Part shown: piece by piece, positions 44,430 through 53,317 of the stretch
How the letters are laid out: each line of letters opens with the position of its first letter
Position numbering within the stretch: position 1 is the stretch's first letter
Origin: an uncultured Microscilla sp.
GTDB taxonomy: Bacteria > Bacteroidota > Bacteroidia > Cytophagales > Microscillaceae
NCBI RefSeq assembly: GCF_947493425.1
Contig: NZ_CANLRP010000002.1
Span: forward strand, 121,647-185,646
Length of the DNA stretch: 64,000 nucleotides
Direction of reading: 5' to 3'
Notes under the pieces: model-generated
What the model was told of the DNA's origin: nothing
Database searches by the model: none
What the model saw: the letters and a program-made list of their open reading frames with translations, nothing else
Position numbers and translations under genes: made by a program

Positions 44430-47048
44430 TTATCGCCCAAACTGATCAAATGTAAAAGTAATGTAATACATTCCTCCAATAGCTGCGGCACCCAACGCCT
44501 GAGTATAGTATTGGTTGAAAATATTAGAACCACCAATTTTGGCCGTAAACCCTTGGCGCACCTTATAAGTCAATTGAGCATCAAACGTATTGAATGTGCC
44601 TATTGTACCTGTAATATTTTGCCCGCTTAGAGCAAACAAATAGTTAAATTCGCTTTGCCATCTCCAGGCCAGGTTAAACCCTAACTTCTTGGTTAACTTA
44701 CGATTACCAAACGAAATGTTCACTTTATGCTCTGGGGTGTTAAAATTTGGCACAAAACCCACGGGCAATTCATCAATCAACGTAGTCCAGGTATAATTGG
44801 CGCTTGCGGTAAAACCTTTGCCAAAGGTATAGTTTGTACCGAAAGTAGCTCCCTGAGTACTAAATGTTCCTGGTAAGTTTTCGTAAAAAGCATAAATCAC
44901 CCCATCAGAAGCCAACACCCCTCTGGACAAATCTAACCCAATAAAGTTGGTATAAGTATTTCGGTTGTAGCTTGCATCTACAAACAATGCAGGGGTGAGC
45001 ATACCTTTATAACCAAACTCCATAGAAGTAACTTGTTCTGGTTTTACAAAAGGTATAGTAATAGGCTCGCCTGTGGCACTAAAGGTGTTCACATCAAACC
45101 TGGTTCCGGTATGAGCAGCATCCAAGAAACCTTCTCTACCCCCAGCAAGCACTAATACTCCGGGTACTATAGGAAAAAATATAGATTGCTCCTGAAAAAC
45201 TGGGTTCTTAAAACCTGTTTGGTAAGAGGCACGGAAGTTATGCTGTTTGGTAGGGCTAAACACCAAAGAGGCCCTGGGAGTTACCAGCCCATCAAAGAAT
45301 TCACTCTTGTCATAACGTCCAGAAGCTACTACTTTCAGTTTTTCATCAAGAAATGATTTAGTAATTTGAATATAACCACCTATGTCATAATAACTTACTG
45401 GCCCTTTGCCTGGAGCATCGTCAAAGATGGTTCCGTTAGATTCTACTTGAAAACGACGATAACTAGCGCCTACGGTTACCCCTACCACATCATTAAACAA
45501 TGACGTAAAGTCATACTGCCCTTCTACATGACTAATGCGTCCTTCTTCTATAAAAGCTCCTCCACCTTCGGCGGGTATTTTATTTTTGATGGTTTCAAAT
45601 TCAGGCGAGTTCATTGTCAGCCGTCCTTTATCAGCGGCGGCACGCGCCAATGCGTGGTTTCCACCGTTGCTGTTGTAAGCCGTAGTGTAGTCGGTCAGCC
45701 AGGTCGTATTATCTTTACTTTGGTTTTGCAATAAGGTAGCAGCTGTATTTAAATCATAAGAGCCATTACCCGCTCTTTGGTCCATATTATAAGCCCGTAA
45801 GAAAAAATTACTCCCCTTTAATTCCAGCTTGTTGATCACAAACTGAGGACGGTAACTATAGCGGTTCCCCCCGCTCAATATTCCGTTCCCCTCAGCATAC
45901 TTCACCATATAAGACGCTTCAATCTTATCTGTAATACGGTAGTAAAGCGTGGCATCCGCCCTGAGGTTTTGCACGTCATAGTTGGTAAGCTCTGATTCTT
46001 TGTAACCAGTACGGTGAATATTCAGTCCCCCTACTTGCCCAATAGCCGCCTCATCACCGTAGGTATTGATTGCATTCCCATTGATGGAGGTTTCGTTGCT
46101 GCTGCTTACTGCAAACAATCTGTCATTGTTCAATGCAAGCAAACGTTGGTCGTCAGCTGCCCAGTCTCTGGCTTTTAGGTAAGAAAAGTTTACCTTGACG
46201 GCGAATTTATTGGATAATTTTTTGCCATAACGCAACGCAATTTCAGAATAAGGCGAGGCTTCTTCGTCTACTGTGGTCGTATTTACATTATTGAAGCCTT
46301 GCTTCATCTGCACCGTAAGTCCTTCGTAAAAGAAAGGGTTTTTACTGGTCATGTTCATTACTCCATTAAAAGCATTGGGCCCATACAGAGCAGATGCAGC
46401 CCCAGGCTGAATCTCAACACTCTCTACGTCTATGTCGTGGATACCCGCGATGTTTCCAAAAGGAATACTCAAAGCAGGGCTTTGCATGTCCATCCCATCG
46501 AAACGTTGCACAAAACGAGTTTGGTAAGGACCCCCAAAACCACGGGCGTTAACCATTTTGATCAACATTCCACTAGGCACCAAGTCTACCCCTTTCATAT
46601 TGGCCAGTCCATCATAGAAATTGTCAGCGGGAGTGTTTTGTATATCCAGAATATCCATTTTTTCAATAGATACTGGCGATTGCAAAATGCTTTCTTCTAC
46701 CCTCGAGGCAGTTACTACTACCTGCATAGTAACAGATATTTGATCCTTAAGGGTAATGTCCAGGTTTTGACTACTGCTGGAGACGTCAATTACCTTGGTC
46801 TCGTAGCCTACACCAGAAACTTGAACCTTGAATGGTGGAGCAGCATTGGTAGTAAAGGTAAACTTTCCGTCTAAGTCGGTAGCAGCACCCGTTACAGTAC
46901 CTTTTACAATGACATTGATACCAACAAGACCTTCGCCTTTTGCATCTTTGACTGTACCTGATACAGTAGTTTGGGCAAAACTGGCAAAACTTACAAGTGT
47001 AAAAAATAGAAGTAGTACAGCTGTAGTTTTATTGAATATGCGCTTCAT
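44430..47048 (-). CDS. TonB-dependent receptor, copy 1
   Basis: The 872-residue outer-membrane receptor has a signal peptide (cleavage near SFAQT). A carboxypeptidase-regulatory-like domain (about residues 27-110, VSGTVKDAKGEGLVGINVIVKG) comes next. The plug (about 118-230) includes VVVTASRVEESILQSP, a TonB-box-like stretch then plug core. The beta-barrel ends in FDQFGR with the terminal aromatic pattern. It is nearly identical along its length to copy 2. It is classed as SusC-like/FecA-type by domain order, but no SusD partner is adjacent. The substrate is unknown. Its upstream sequence is duplicated too. Confidence 0.95.
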   Translation of the reverse strand: MKRIFNKTTAVLLLFFTLVSFASFAQTTVSGTVKDAKGEGLVGINVIVKGTVTGAATDLDGKFTFTTNAAPPFKVQVSGVGYETKVIDVSSSSQNLDITLKDQISVTMQVVVTASRVEESILQSPVSIEKMDILDIQNTPADNFYDGLANMKGVDLVPSGMLIKMVNARGFGGPYQTRFVQRFDGMDMQSPALSIPFGNIAGIHDIDVESVEIQPGAASALYGPNAFNGVMNMTSKNPFFYEGLTVQMKQGFNNVNTTTVDEEASPYSEIALRYGKKLSNKFAVKVNFSYLKARDWAADDQRLLALNNDRLFAVSSSNETSINGNAINTYGDEAAIGQVGGLNIHRTGYKESELTNYDVQNLRADATLYYRITDKIEASYMVKYAEGNGILSGGNRYSYRPQFVINKLELKGSNFFLRAYNMDQRAGNGSYDLNTAATLLQNQSKDNTTWLTDYTTAYNSNGGNHALARAAADKGRLTMNSPEFETIKNKIPAEGGGAFIEEGRISHVEGQYDFTSLFNDVVGVTVGASYRRFQVESNGTIFDDAPGKGPVSYYDIGGYIQITKSFLDEKLKVVASGRYDKSEFFDGLVTPRASLVFSPTKQHNFRASYQTGFKNPVFQEQSIFFPIVPGVLVLAGGREGFLDAAHTGTRFDVNTFSATGEPITIPFVKPEQVTSMEFGYKGMLTPALFVDASYNRNTYTNFIGLDLSRGVLASDGVIYAFYENLPGTFSTQGATFGTNYTFGKGFTASANYTWTTLIDELPVGFVPNFNTPEHKVNISFGNRKLTKKLGFNLAWRWQSEFNYLFALSGQNITGTIGTFNTFDAQLTYKVRQGFTAKIGGSNIFNQYYTQALGAAAIGGMYYITFTFDQFGR

Positions 47049-47698
47049 AAAATATTGAATTTAACAAGTATATAATAATAAACCATTTTTAGTTACATCA
47101 ATTGTTCGAGATAATTTGCAAAGAGGTATAATTTGCCGGATTGTTCACACTGCTAGTCTAACCTTGTCTCAATAACCCTAATTTGGCACATGCATAGTGC
47201 TGGCAAATTGTTTTTTCAAAAATATGAAACACTTGTGGGGAATCACTCGTTAAACATGCCTTTTTCGCATATTTTAGAGTGTATAATCGCAATATCTGGT
47301 CTCCTGGTGTCAATAATAAACAAATATTGTTCTAAATTCACATTTTAGAGAATTTTATTTATCTATAAAAATATTGTTTTTGATAGTGAAAACATAAAGT
47401 TTACTTTACCAATAGTCATTCAGTCAATATACACTCTGAGGGGTAAGCGTAGAACACCCAGGTAAAATGCCAAATGTTATTGCTGTCACTGTTGGCGTTA
47501 AAAAGGCAAACTGAATGGTTTATAAAACAAACTTTCAAATGAGAGTTAAAAAAAGGAAAGGTTTTATGGGGCATTAATATTGGTGAGCAAAACAAGTAGG
47601 GGTAAGCTTATTTAAAAACTAAAAAAACAAGGGTTCAAAAACCTTGGTAGAAATTAGAACCCTTGTTGGTGGGGAAACTCTTGTAGTATTAAATATAC
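47049..47698. other. Duplicated upstream region and spacer between receptor copies
   Basis: About 320 bases upstream of copy 1 (47049-47370) are very similar to the sequence upstream of copy 2 (50318-50635). This includes AAAGAGGTATAA, TTGCCGGATTGTTCACACTGC and a TTCGCATAT stretch. The remaining 47375-47620 is unique to this spacer and holds no gene. A terminator for copy 2 is at 47620-47666. Confidence 0.7.
47620..47666 (-). terminator. Rho-independent terminator for receptor copy 2
   Basis: A perfect 10-bp stem (ACAAGGGTTC / GAACCCTTGT) with a 20-base loop runs into seven T residues on the minus strand, 33 bases after the stop codon of copy 2. No equivalent hairpin is seen after copy 1. 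Confidence 0.8.
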
Positions 47699-50317
47699 CT
47701 ATCGCCCAAACTGGTCAAACGTAAAAGTAATGTAATACATTCCTCCAATAGCTGCGGCACCCAATGCCTGGGTATAGTATTGGTTGAAAATATTAGAACC
47801 ACCAATTTTAGCCGTAAACCCTTGGCGCACCTTATAAGTCAATTGGGCATCAAACGTGTTGAATGTGCCTATTTTACCTGTGATTGTTTGCCCACTTAGG
47901 TTAAATAAGTAGTCAAATTCACTTTGCCATCTCCAGGCTAGGTTAAACCCTAACTTATCCGTCAGTTTACGGTTACCAAACGAAACATTCACTTTATGCT
48001 CTGGGGTGTTAAAACTGGGAGCAAAGCCCACCGGTAACTCATCAACCAATGTAGTCCAGGTATAATTAGCACTAGCGGTAAAACCTTTGCCAAAGGTATA
48101 GTTTGTACCGAAAGTAGCTCCCTGAGTACTAAATGTTCTTGGTAGGTTTTCATAAAAAACATAAATTACTCCATCAGACGCCAACACTCCTCTGGATAAG
48201 TCTAAGCCAATAAAGTTGGTATAAGTATTTCGGTTATAACTTGCATCTACAAACAAGGCAGGGGTGAGCATCCCCTTATAGCCAAACTCAATAGAGGTGA
48301 CTTCTTCTGGATTTACAAAAGGAACAGTAATAGGCTCACCCGTGGCACTAAATGTGTTCACATCAAACCTGGTTCCGGTATGGGCAGCATCTTGAAAACC
48401 TTGTCTACCCCCGGCAAGTACCAATACTCCAGGTACTACAGGGAAAAAGATGGATTGTTCCTGAAAAATAGGGTTTTTAAAACCTGTTTGGTAAGAGGCG
48501 CGGAAGTTATGCTGTTTGGTAGGGCTAAACACCAAAGAGGCTCTGGGAGTTACCAGCCCATCAAAGAATTCACTCTTGTCGTAACGTCCAGAAGCCATTA
48601 CCTTTAACTTATTGTCAAGAAACGACTTGGTTACTTGAATATACCCACCTATGTCATAATAACTTACTGGTCCTTTGCCCGGAGCATCGTCAAAGATGGT
48701 TCCATTAGATTCTACCTGAAAACGACGGTAACTGGCGCCTACGGTTACCCCTACCACATCGTTAAATAATGAGGTGAAATCATATTGTCCTTCTACATGA
48801 CTAATACGTCCTTCTTCTATAAAAGCTCCTCCACCTTCAGCAGGTATTTTATTTTTGATGGTTTCAAACTCAGGTGAGCTCATTGTCAGCCGCCCTTTAT
48901 CAGCGGCGGCACGCGCCAATGCGTGGTTTCCACCATTGCTGTTATAAGCCGTAGTGTAATCGGTAAGCCAGGTAGTATTGTCTTTACTTTGGTTTTGCAA
49001 TAAGGTAGCAGCTGTACTTAAGTCATAAGAGCCTCTTCCCATTCGTTGATCCATGTTGTAAGCTCGTAAGAAAAAATTACTTCCTTTTAACTCCAGCTTA
49101 TTAATTACAAACTGAGGACGGTAACTGTAACGGTTACCTCCACTCAATACCCCATTACCATCGGCATACTTCACCATATAAGATGCTTCAATCTTATCGG
49201 TAATGCGGTAGTAAAGCGTAGCGTCAGCTCTGATGTTCTGTATGGCATAATCGGTAAGTTCAGACTCTTTATAACCAGTACGGTGAATATTTACACCACC
49301 TACTTGTCCAATGGCTGCTTCATCGCCGTAGGTGTTGATTGCATTCCCATTGATGGGTGTTTCGTTGCTGCTGCTTACTGCAAATAATCTGTCATTGTTC
49401 AATGCAAGCAAACGTTGGTCATTGGCTGCCCAGTCTCTGGCTTTTAGGTAAGAAAAGTTTACCTTGACGGCGAATTTATTGGATAATTTTTTACCATAAC
49501 GCAACGCAATTTCAGAGTAAGGAGTAGCTTCTTCGTCTACTGTGGTCGTATTTACATTATTAAAGCCTTGCTTCATCTGCACCGTAAGTCCTTCGTAAAA
49601 GAAAGGGTTTTTACTGGTCATGTTCATTACTCCATTAAAAGCATTGGGTCCATACAGAGCAGACGCCGCTCCAGGCTGAATCTCAACACTTTCTACGTCT
49701 ATATCGTGAATGCCTGCGATGTTTCCAAAAGGAATACTCAAAGAAGGGGTTTGCATATCCATCCCATCGAAACGTTGTACGAAACGGGTTTGGTAAGGAC
49801 CACCAAAACCACGGGCGTTGACCATTTTGATCAACATTCCACTAGGCACCAAATCTACCCCTTTCATATTGGCCAATCCATCATAGAAATTGTCAGCGGG
49901 AGTATTTTTTATATCCAGGATATCCATTTTTTCAATAGATACTGGCGATTGCAAAATGCTTTCTTCTACCCTTGAGGCTGTCACTACTACCTGCATAGTA
50001 ACAGATATTTCTTCTTTAAGGGTAATATTCAGGTTTTGACTACTGTTAGAGACATCTATTATTTGAGTTTCGTAGCCTACACCAGAAACTTGAACCTTGA
50101 ACGGTGGAGCAGTATTGGTAGTAAAGGTAAACTTTCCGTCTAAGTCGGTAGCAGCACCCGTTACAGTACCTTTTACAATTACATTGATACCAACGAGTCC
50201 TTCACCGTTTGCATCTTTGACTGTACCTGATACAGTGGTTTGGGCAAAACTGGTAAAACTTACAAGTGTGAAAGATAAAAATAGCACACCTGTAATTTTA
50301 TTGAATATGTGCTTCAT
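47699..50317 (-). CDS. TonB-dependent receptor, copy 2
   Basis: This 872-residue receptor has exactly the length and domain order of copy 1: signal peptide, carboxypeptidase-regulatory-like domain, plug, barrel. Differences are scattered and mostly conservative, for example DMQTPSL for DMQSPAL, YVFYENLPRTF for YAFYENLPGTF, and MGRGSYDL for AGNGSYDL. No stretch is absent from either copy, so both appear functional. It lies divergent from a two-component system and a few kilobases from two TonB genes, which could energise both receptors. Substrate unknown. Confidence 0.95.
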   Translation of the reverse strand: MKHIFNKITGVLFLSFTLVSFTSFAQTTVSGTVKDANGEGLVGINVIVKGTVTGAATDLDGKFTFTTNTAPPFKVQVSGVGYETQIIDVSNSSQNLNITLKEEISVTMQVVVTASRVEESILQSPVSIEKMDILDIKNTPADNFYDGLANMKGVDLVPSGMLIKMVNARGFGGPYQTRFVQRFDGMDMQTPSLSIPFGNIAGIHDIDVESVEIQPGAASALYGPNAFNGVMNMTSKNPFFYEGLTVQMKQGFNNVNTTTVDEEATPYSEIALRYGKKLSNKFAVKVNFSYLKARDWAANDQRLLALNNDRLFAVSSSNETPINGNAINTYGDEAAIGQVGGVNIHRTGYKESELTDYAIQNIRADATLYYRITDKIEASYMVKYADGNGVLSGGNRYSYRPQFVINKLELKGSNFFLRAYNMDQRMGRGSYDLSTAATLLQNQSKDNTTWLTDYTTAYNSNGGNHALARAAADKGRLTMSSPEFETIKNKIPAEGGGAFIEEGRISHVEGQYDFTSLFNDVVGVTVGASYRRFQVESNGTIFDDAPGKGPVSYYDIGGYIQVTKSFLDNKLKVMASGRYDKSEFFDGLVTPRASLVFSPTKQHNFRASYQTGFKNPIFQEQSIFFPVVPGVLVLAGGRQGFQDAAHTGTRFDVNTFSATGEPITVPFVNPEEVTSIEFGYKGMLTPALFVDASYNRNTYTNFIGLDLSRGVLASDGVIYVFYENLPRTFSTQGATFGTNYTFGKGFTASANYTWTTLVDELPVGFAPSFNTPEHKVNVSFGNRKLTDKLGFNLAWRWQSEFDYLFNLSGQTITGKIGTFNTFDAQLTYKVRQGFTAKIGGSNIFNQYYTQALGAAAIGGMYYITFTFDQFGR

Positions 50318-50899
50318 AAAATATTGAGTTTAACAAGTATATAATAAAAAACCATTTTTAATTACATCTAGTATTCGAGATAATTTGCAAAGAGGTATAA
50401 GTTGCCGGATTGTTCACACTGCTAGTCTGACCTTGTCTCAATAACCTTAATTCGGCACAGGCATAGTACTGGTAAGCTGTTTTTTCAAAAAGATGAAACA
50501 TTTATGAAGGATCACTCGTTAAATATGCGCTTTTCGCATATCTTAGAGTATTTAATCGCAATATCTAGTCTTATTTTGTCAATAATAAACAATTATTATT
50601 CTAAATTCACATTTTAGAGAATATTATTTAAACCTTATTAATGCTTTTCTTTCATAAAAACTTACATCTTTTTACCTCCCTTTATTATTCGTTAAGCACG
50701 GCTGAACGAGCATTTTCACCTCTCCCAAAAGTGCAACACATTACTTCATTTTTATTCAGGGAATAACACTTGTGCTTTATATATATTATTGTACTTTTTT
50801 TATGTTAAATTTATATTTTGAAGCAAAAAATTACATACTACTACAGATTTTATTCAGAATTGTCCTATAAATTTATTCTCTAACTTCTGACGTGAAAAA
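50318..50899. other. Divergent upstream region of receptor copy 2 and the two-component system
   Basis: Bases 50318-50635 are the second copy of the receptor upstream region. Bases 50640-50899 are unique and AT-rich. They hold a candidate promoter for the response regulator at 50789-50820. No gene is seen. Confidence 0.6.
50789..50820 (+). promoter_or_regulatory. Candidate promoter of the response regulator gene
   Basis: TTG at 50789-50791 and TATATTTTG at 50812-50820 are separated by 20 bases, one base away from the Bacteroidota TTTG...TAnnTTTG consensus. It lies 80 bases before the start codon. Confidence 0.4.
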
Positions 50900-51577
50900 A
50901 TGAAAATTTTAATAGTGGAAGATGAGCAACAACTTACTGCAGCTTTGGTGAGTTACCTCAAAAATGAAGGATATGTATGTGAGAGTGTATTGAACTTTGA
51001 GCAAGCAACTGAGAAGGTTCACCTGTATGATTATGACATCGTGATTCTGGACATTGGCTTGCCCGACGGCAACGGTTTGGACCTGCTTAAACTCTTGAAA
51101 AAGTTACGTTCTCAGGCAGGAGTGCTCATTATTTCTGCTAAGAATTCGTTGGATGATAAGTTGGCTGGATTAGATTTGGGGGCAGACGATTACATTACCA
51201 AACCTTTTCATCTGGCTGAACTCAACGCCCGTATCAAATCTATATTACGCCGTAGAAACTTTGAAGGTAACCATGAAGTGATATTTCAAGAGATCAGGGT
51301 AAATACTGACAAGTTTGAAACGCTGGTAAATGAACAATTGGTAGTGCTTACTCAAAAAGAGCAAGAATTATTATTGTATTTTATTAGTAATAAAAACCGG
51401 GTGCTTACTAAAGAGTCGATAGCAGAACATTTATGGGGCGACCACATGGATATGGCTGATTCTTTTGACTTTATCTATACACATATCAAAAATCTACGCC
51501 GTAAAATCGCTCAAAAAGGAGGCAAAAACTATTTACAGACAGTGTATGGCATTGGGTACAAGTTTACCTGTATTTGA
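50900..51577 (+). CDS. OmpR-family response regulator
   Basis: The 225-residue protein has a receiver domain (residues 1-118) with acidic pocket EDE (8-9), phospho-acceptor Asp51 in VILDIGLPDG, a switch Ser in LIISAKNS and Lys in YITKPFHLAEL. A winged-helix OmpR DNA-binding domain (130-225) follows, with LTQKEQELLLYFISN and YTHIKNLRRKI...YGIGYKF. It is 36 bases upstream of its histidine kinase partner. Possible targets include the divergent TonB-dependent receptor, but no operator evidence is available. Confidence 0.95.
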   Translation: MKILIVEDEQQLTAALVSYLKNEGYVCESVLNFEQATEKVHLYDYDIVILDIGLPDGNGLDLLKLLKKLRSQAGVLIISAKNSLDDKLAGLDLGADDYITKPFHLAELNARIKSILRRRNFEGNHEVIFQEIRVNTDKFETLVNEQLVVLTQKEQELLLYFISNKNRVLTKESIAEHLWGDHMDMADSFDFIYTHIKNLRRKIAQKGGKNYLQTVYGIGYKFTCI

Positions 51578-51613
51578 TTAACCCAAGTGACCATACACAA
51601 GATATACTCACCA

Positions 51614-52954
51614 ATGAAATTACTCACTAAAACTACGATTTATTATGTACTGATTGCCACGCTTGTATTTGGAGTGGGGGGCACTGTTACCTATTACACA
51701 GTTTTATCGCTTATCAATGAAGACATCAGTGAATATTTTGATCGGAAAGAATTGAATTATATGACTAAAATAGCTTCGGGAAGGTTTACTCCCCGTACTC
51801 ATAAAGCTCACGGACATAGCCACCATAAGGGGGTAAAACACGATTACTTTCATCATCACTTCGAAGAAACCGACCAAAACCTCAAGTTATTTCACTATGG
51901 CAAAAGTCACAACATTTACCAATTTATTACACCGCCAGCCAAAATAACTTCTGAAATAAACGATACAACTTTGACAATGGGGGAGTGGCAGATCAGTGTG
52001 AGGCGTAAATGTGTGGTGCGAAAAGTGAAAAATGCCTACTATAAAATATGTATCTATAAATCTTTAGAAGAAGCTGACGACGAAATAGAAGCTGTCATTG
52101 GCACTGTGGTTTACTTATTTGTATCGTTACTTATAGTAATGTTGGTCGCAAATTATTATTTATCACGTCGTTTGTTGCAGCCTTTTCATCAAACACTTGG
52201 TGCTATCAAGGGTTTTAGGGTAACCAATGCTGTCCCTCTTGAGCTTCAACGGTCAAATATTCTTGAGTTTGAGGAGTTGAACACTCTAGTACTTGATATG
52301 ACCGATAAAATAAGGGATGATTACCGAAATTTGAAAGAGTTTACCGAAAATGCTTCCCACGAGATACAAACCCCCCTGGCAATTATCAAATCCAAAATAG
52401 AACTTTTGATCCAGTCATCGCTGAATGATGAGCAAATGCAACATCTGCAATCTATTTATGAGGTGTCTAACCGACTGTCGAAAATAAACAAGGCATTATT
52501 GTTATTGGCTAAAATAGAAAACCAGCAATTTCAGCAAACCCATACCATTGATTTGAGCGAATTGGTAACAAAGCACCTGCAAAACTTTCAGGAGTTGATA
52601 GAAATGAAAAATATTTGTTTGAAAACCGACTTGCAAACAAGTGCTCAAATTAGTTTTAACCCAGTATTGGCCGATGTACTCATTTCTAACTTGTTGAGCA
52701 ACGCCATTAGGCATAATTATCAAGGAGGGGAAATTATAGTAGGCCTGGCACACAATGTACTGAAGATAAATAACACTGGCACAACAGACGGTATCAAGGG
52801 TGAGGCAATGTTTGAACGCTTTAAAAAAGGGAATAACGCTAACAACTCGGTGGGTCTGGGGTTATCCATTGTAAAAAAAATATGTGATACCAATCAAATA
52901 GACATTGTGCATTTGTACAAGGCGAGCGTGCATGAGTTCCAAATCACGTTTTAG
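51614..52954 (+). CDS. Membrane sensor histidine kinase
   Basis: The 446-residue kinase has two membrane helices (about residues 7-32 and 156-179). They enclose a periplasmic sensor with a striking His-rich stretch (THKAHGHSHHKGVKHDYFHHHFEE, about 65-88), which suggests binding of a divalent metal. A HAMP-like region, HisKA (NASHEIQTPLAIIKSKIELL, phospho-accepting His) and HATPase (N-box LLSNAIRHNYQGG, then VGLGLSIVKKI) follow. The ATG at 51614 is preferred over the in-frame GTG at 51587. It is paired with the upstream response regulator. With two TonB receptors nearby, metal-responsive uptake is a reasonable inference. Confidence 0.93.
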   Translation: MKLLTKTTIYYVLIATLVFGVGGTVTYYTVLSLINEDISEYFDRKELNYMTKIASGRFTPRTHKAHGHSHHKGVKHDYFHHHFEETDQNLKLFHYGKSHNIYQFITPPAKITSEINDTTLTMGEWQISVRRKCVVRKVKNAYYKICIYKSLEEADDEIEAVIGTVVYLFVSLLIVMLVANYYLSRRLLQPFHQTLGAIKGFRVTNAVPLELQRSNILEFEELNTLVLDMTDKIRDDYRNLKEFTENASHEIQTPLAIIKSKIELLIQSSLNDEQMQHLQSIYEVSNRLSKINKALLLLAKIENQQFQQTHTIDLSELVTKHLQNFQELIEMKNICLKTDLQTSAQISFNPVLADVLISNLLSNAIRHNYQGGEIIVGLAHNVLKINNTGTTDGIKGEAMFERFKKGNNANNSVGLGLSIVKKICDTNQIDIVHLYKASVHEFQITF

Positions 52955-53317
52955 CACTTGAATTTGTTTTTAACAAACCAATATCACACTTTTCTTCAAG
53001 AGTTGTGCAACTTAATAGTGGGCAACCACATCTATACTATAAGCACCTTCTACAGTTACTACAAGAACTCGTCTTTTACCCAGGGATTCTACAAACAATA
53101 TATTTGACCCTTTGTAATACTCTTTTTTGTGTAGCCCTACCCTCAATATAAAAAACAGGATGCAAGCATTTTATGCATTAAAAAAGTGAGCCAACAAGGT
53201 AAAAGTGGTCATTTTTACTTACATCCTAAAAGTCAACGCGAGTTCAAAGTCTAAATCTTTACATTTTTGTTATATTAAAAATATTTTGATCATCTATTCA
53301 TTCAGATACTGTCTACC
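52955..53317. other. Intergenic region with a possible coding relic
   Basis: These 363 bases separate the kinase from the SBP/SpoIIE gene. A minus-strand reading at 53012-53146 is protein-like (see separate entry). An AGGATG...CATCCT pair at 53157-53227 flanks small palindromes (GTAAAAGTGGTCATTTTTAC, 53200-53219). No convincing complete gene is seen. Confidence 0.4.
53012..53146 (-). pseudogene. Possible short coding relic or tiny protein
   Basis: A 44-codon open frame on the minus strand, with a TTG as only start, reads with strand-like hydrophobic periodicity: GLHKKEYYKGSNILFVES, then GKRRVLVVTVEGAYSIDVV. It ends at a TAA. No ATG precedes it before an in-frame stop. It may be the remnant of a gene lost from this spacer, or a very small protein. 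The pattern could also be chance. Confidence 0.25.
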
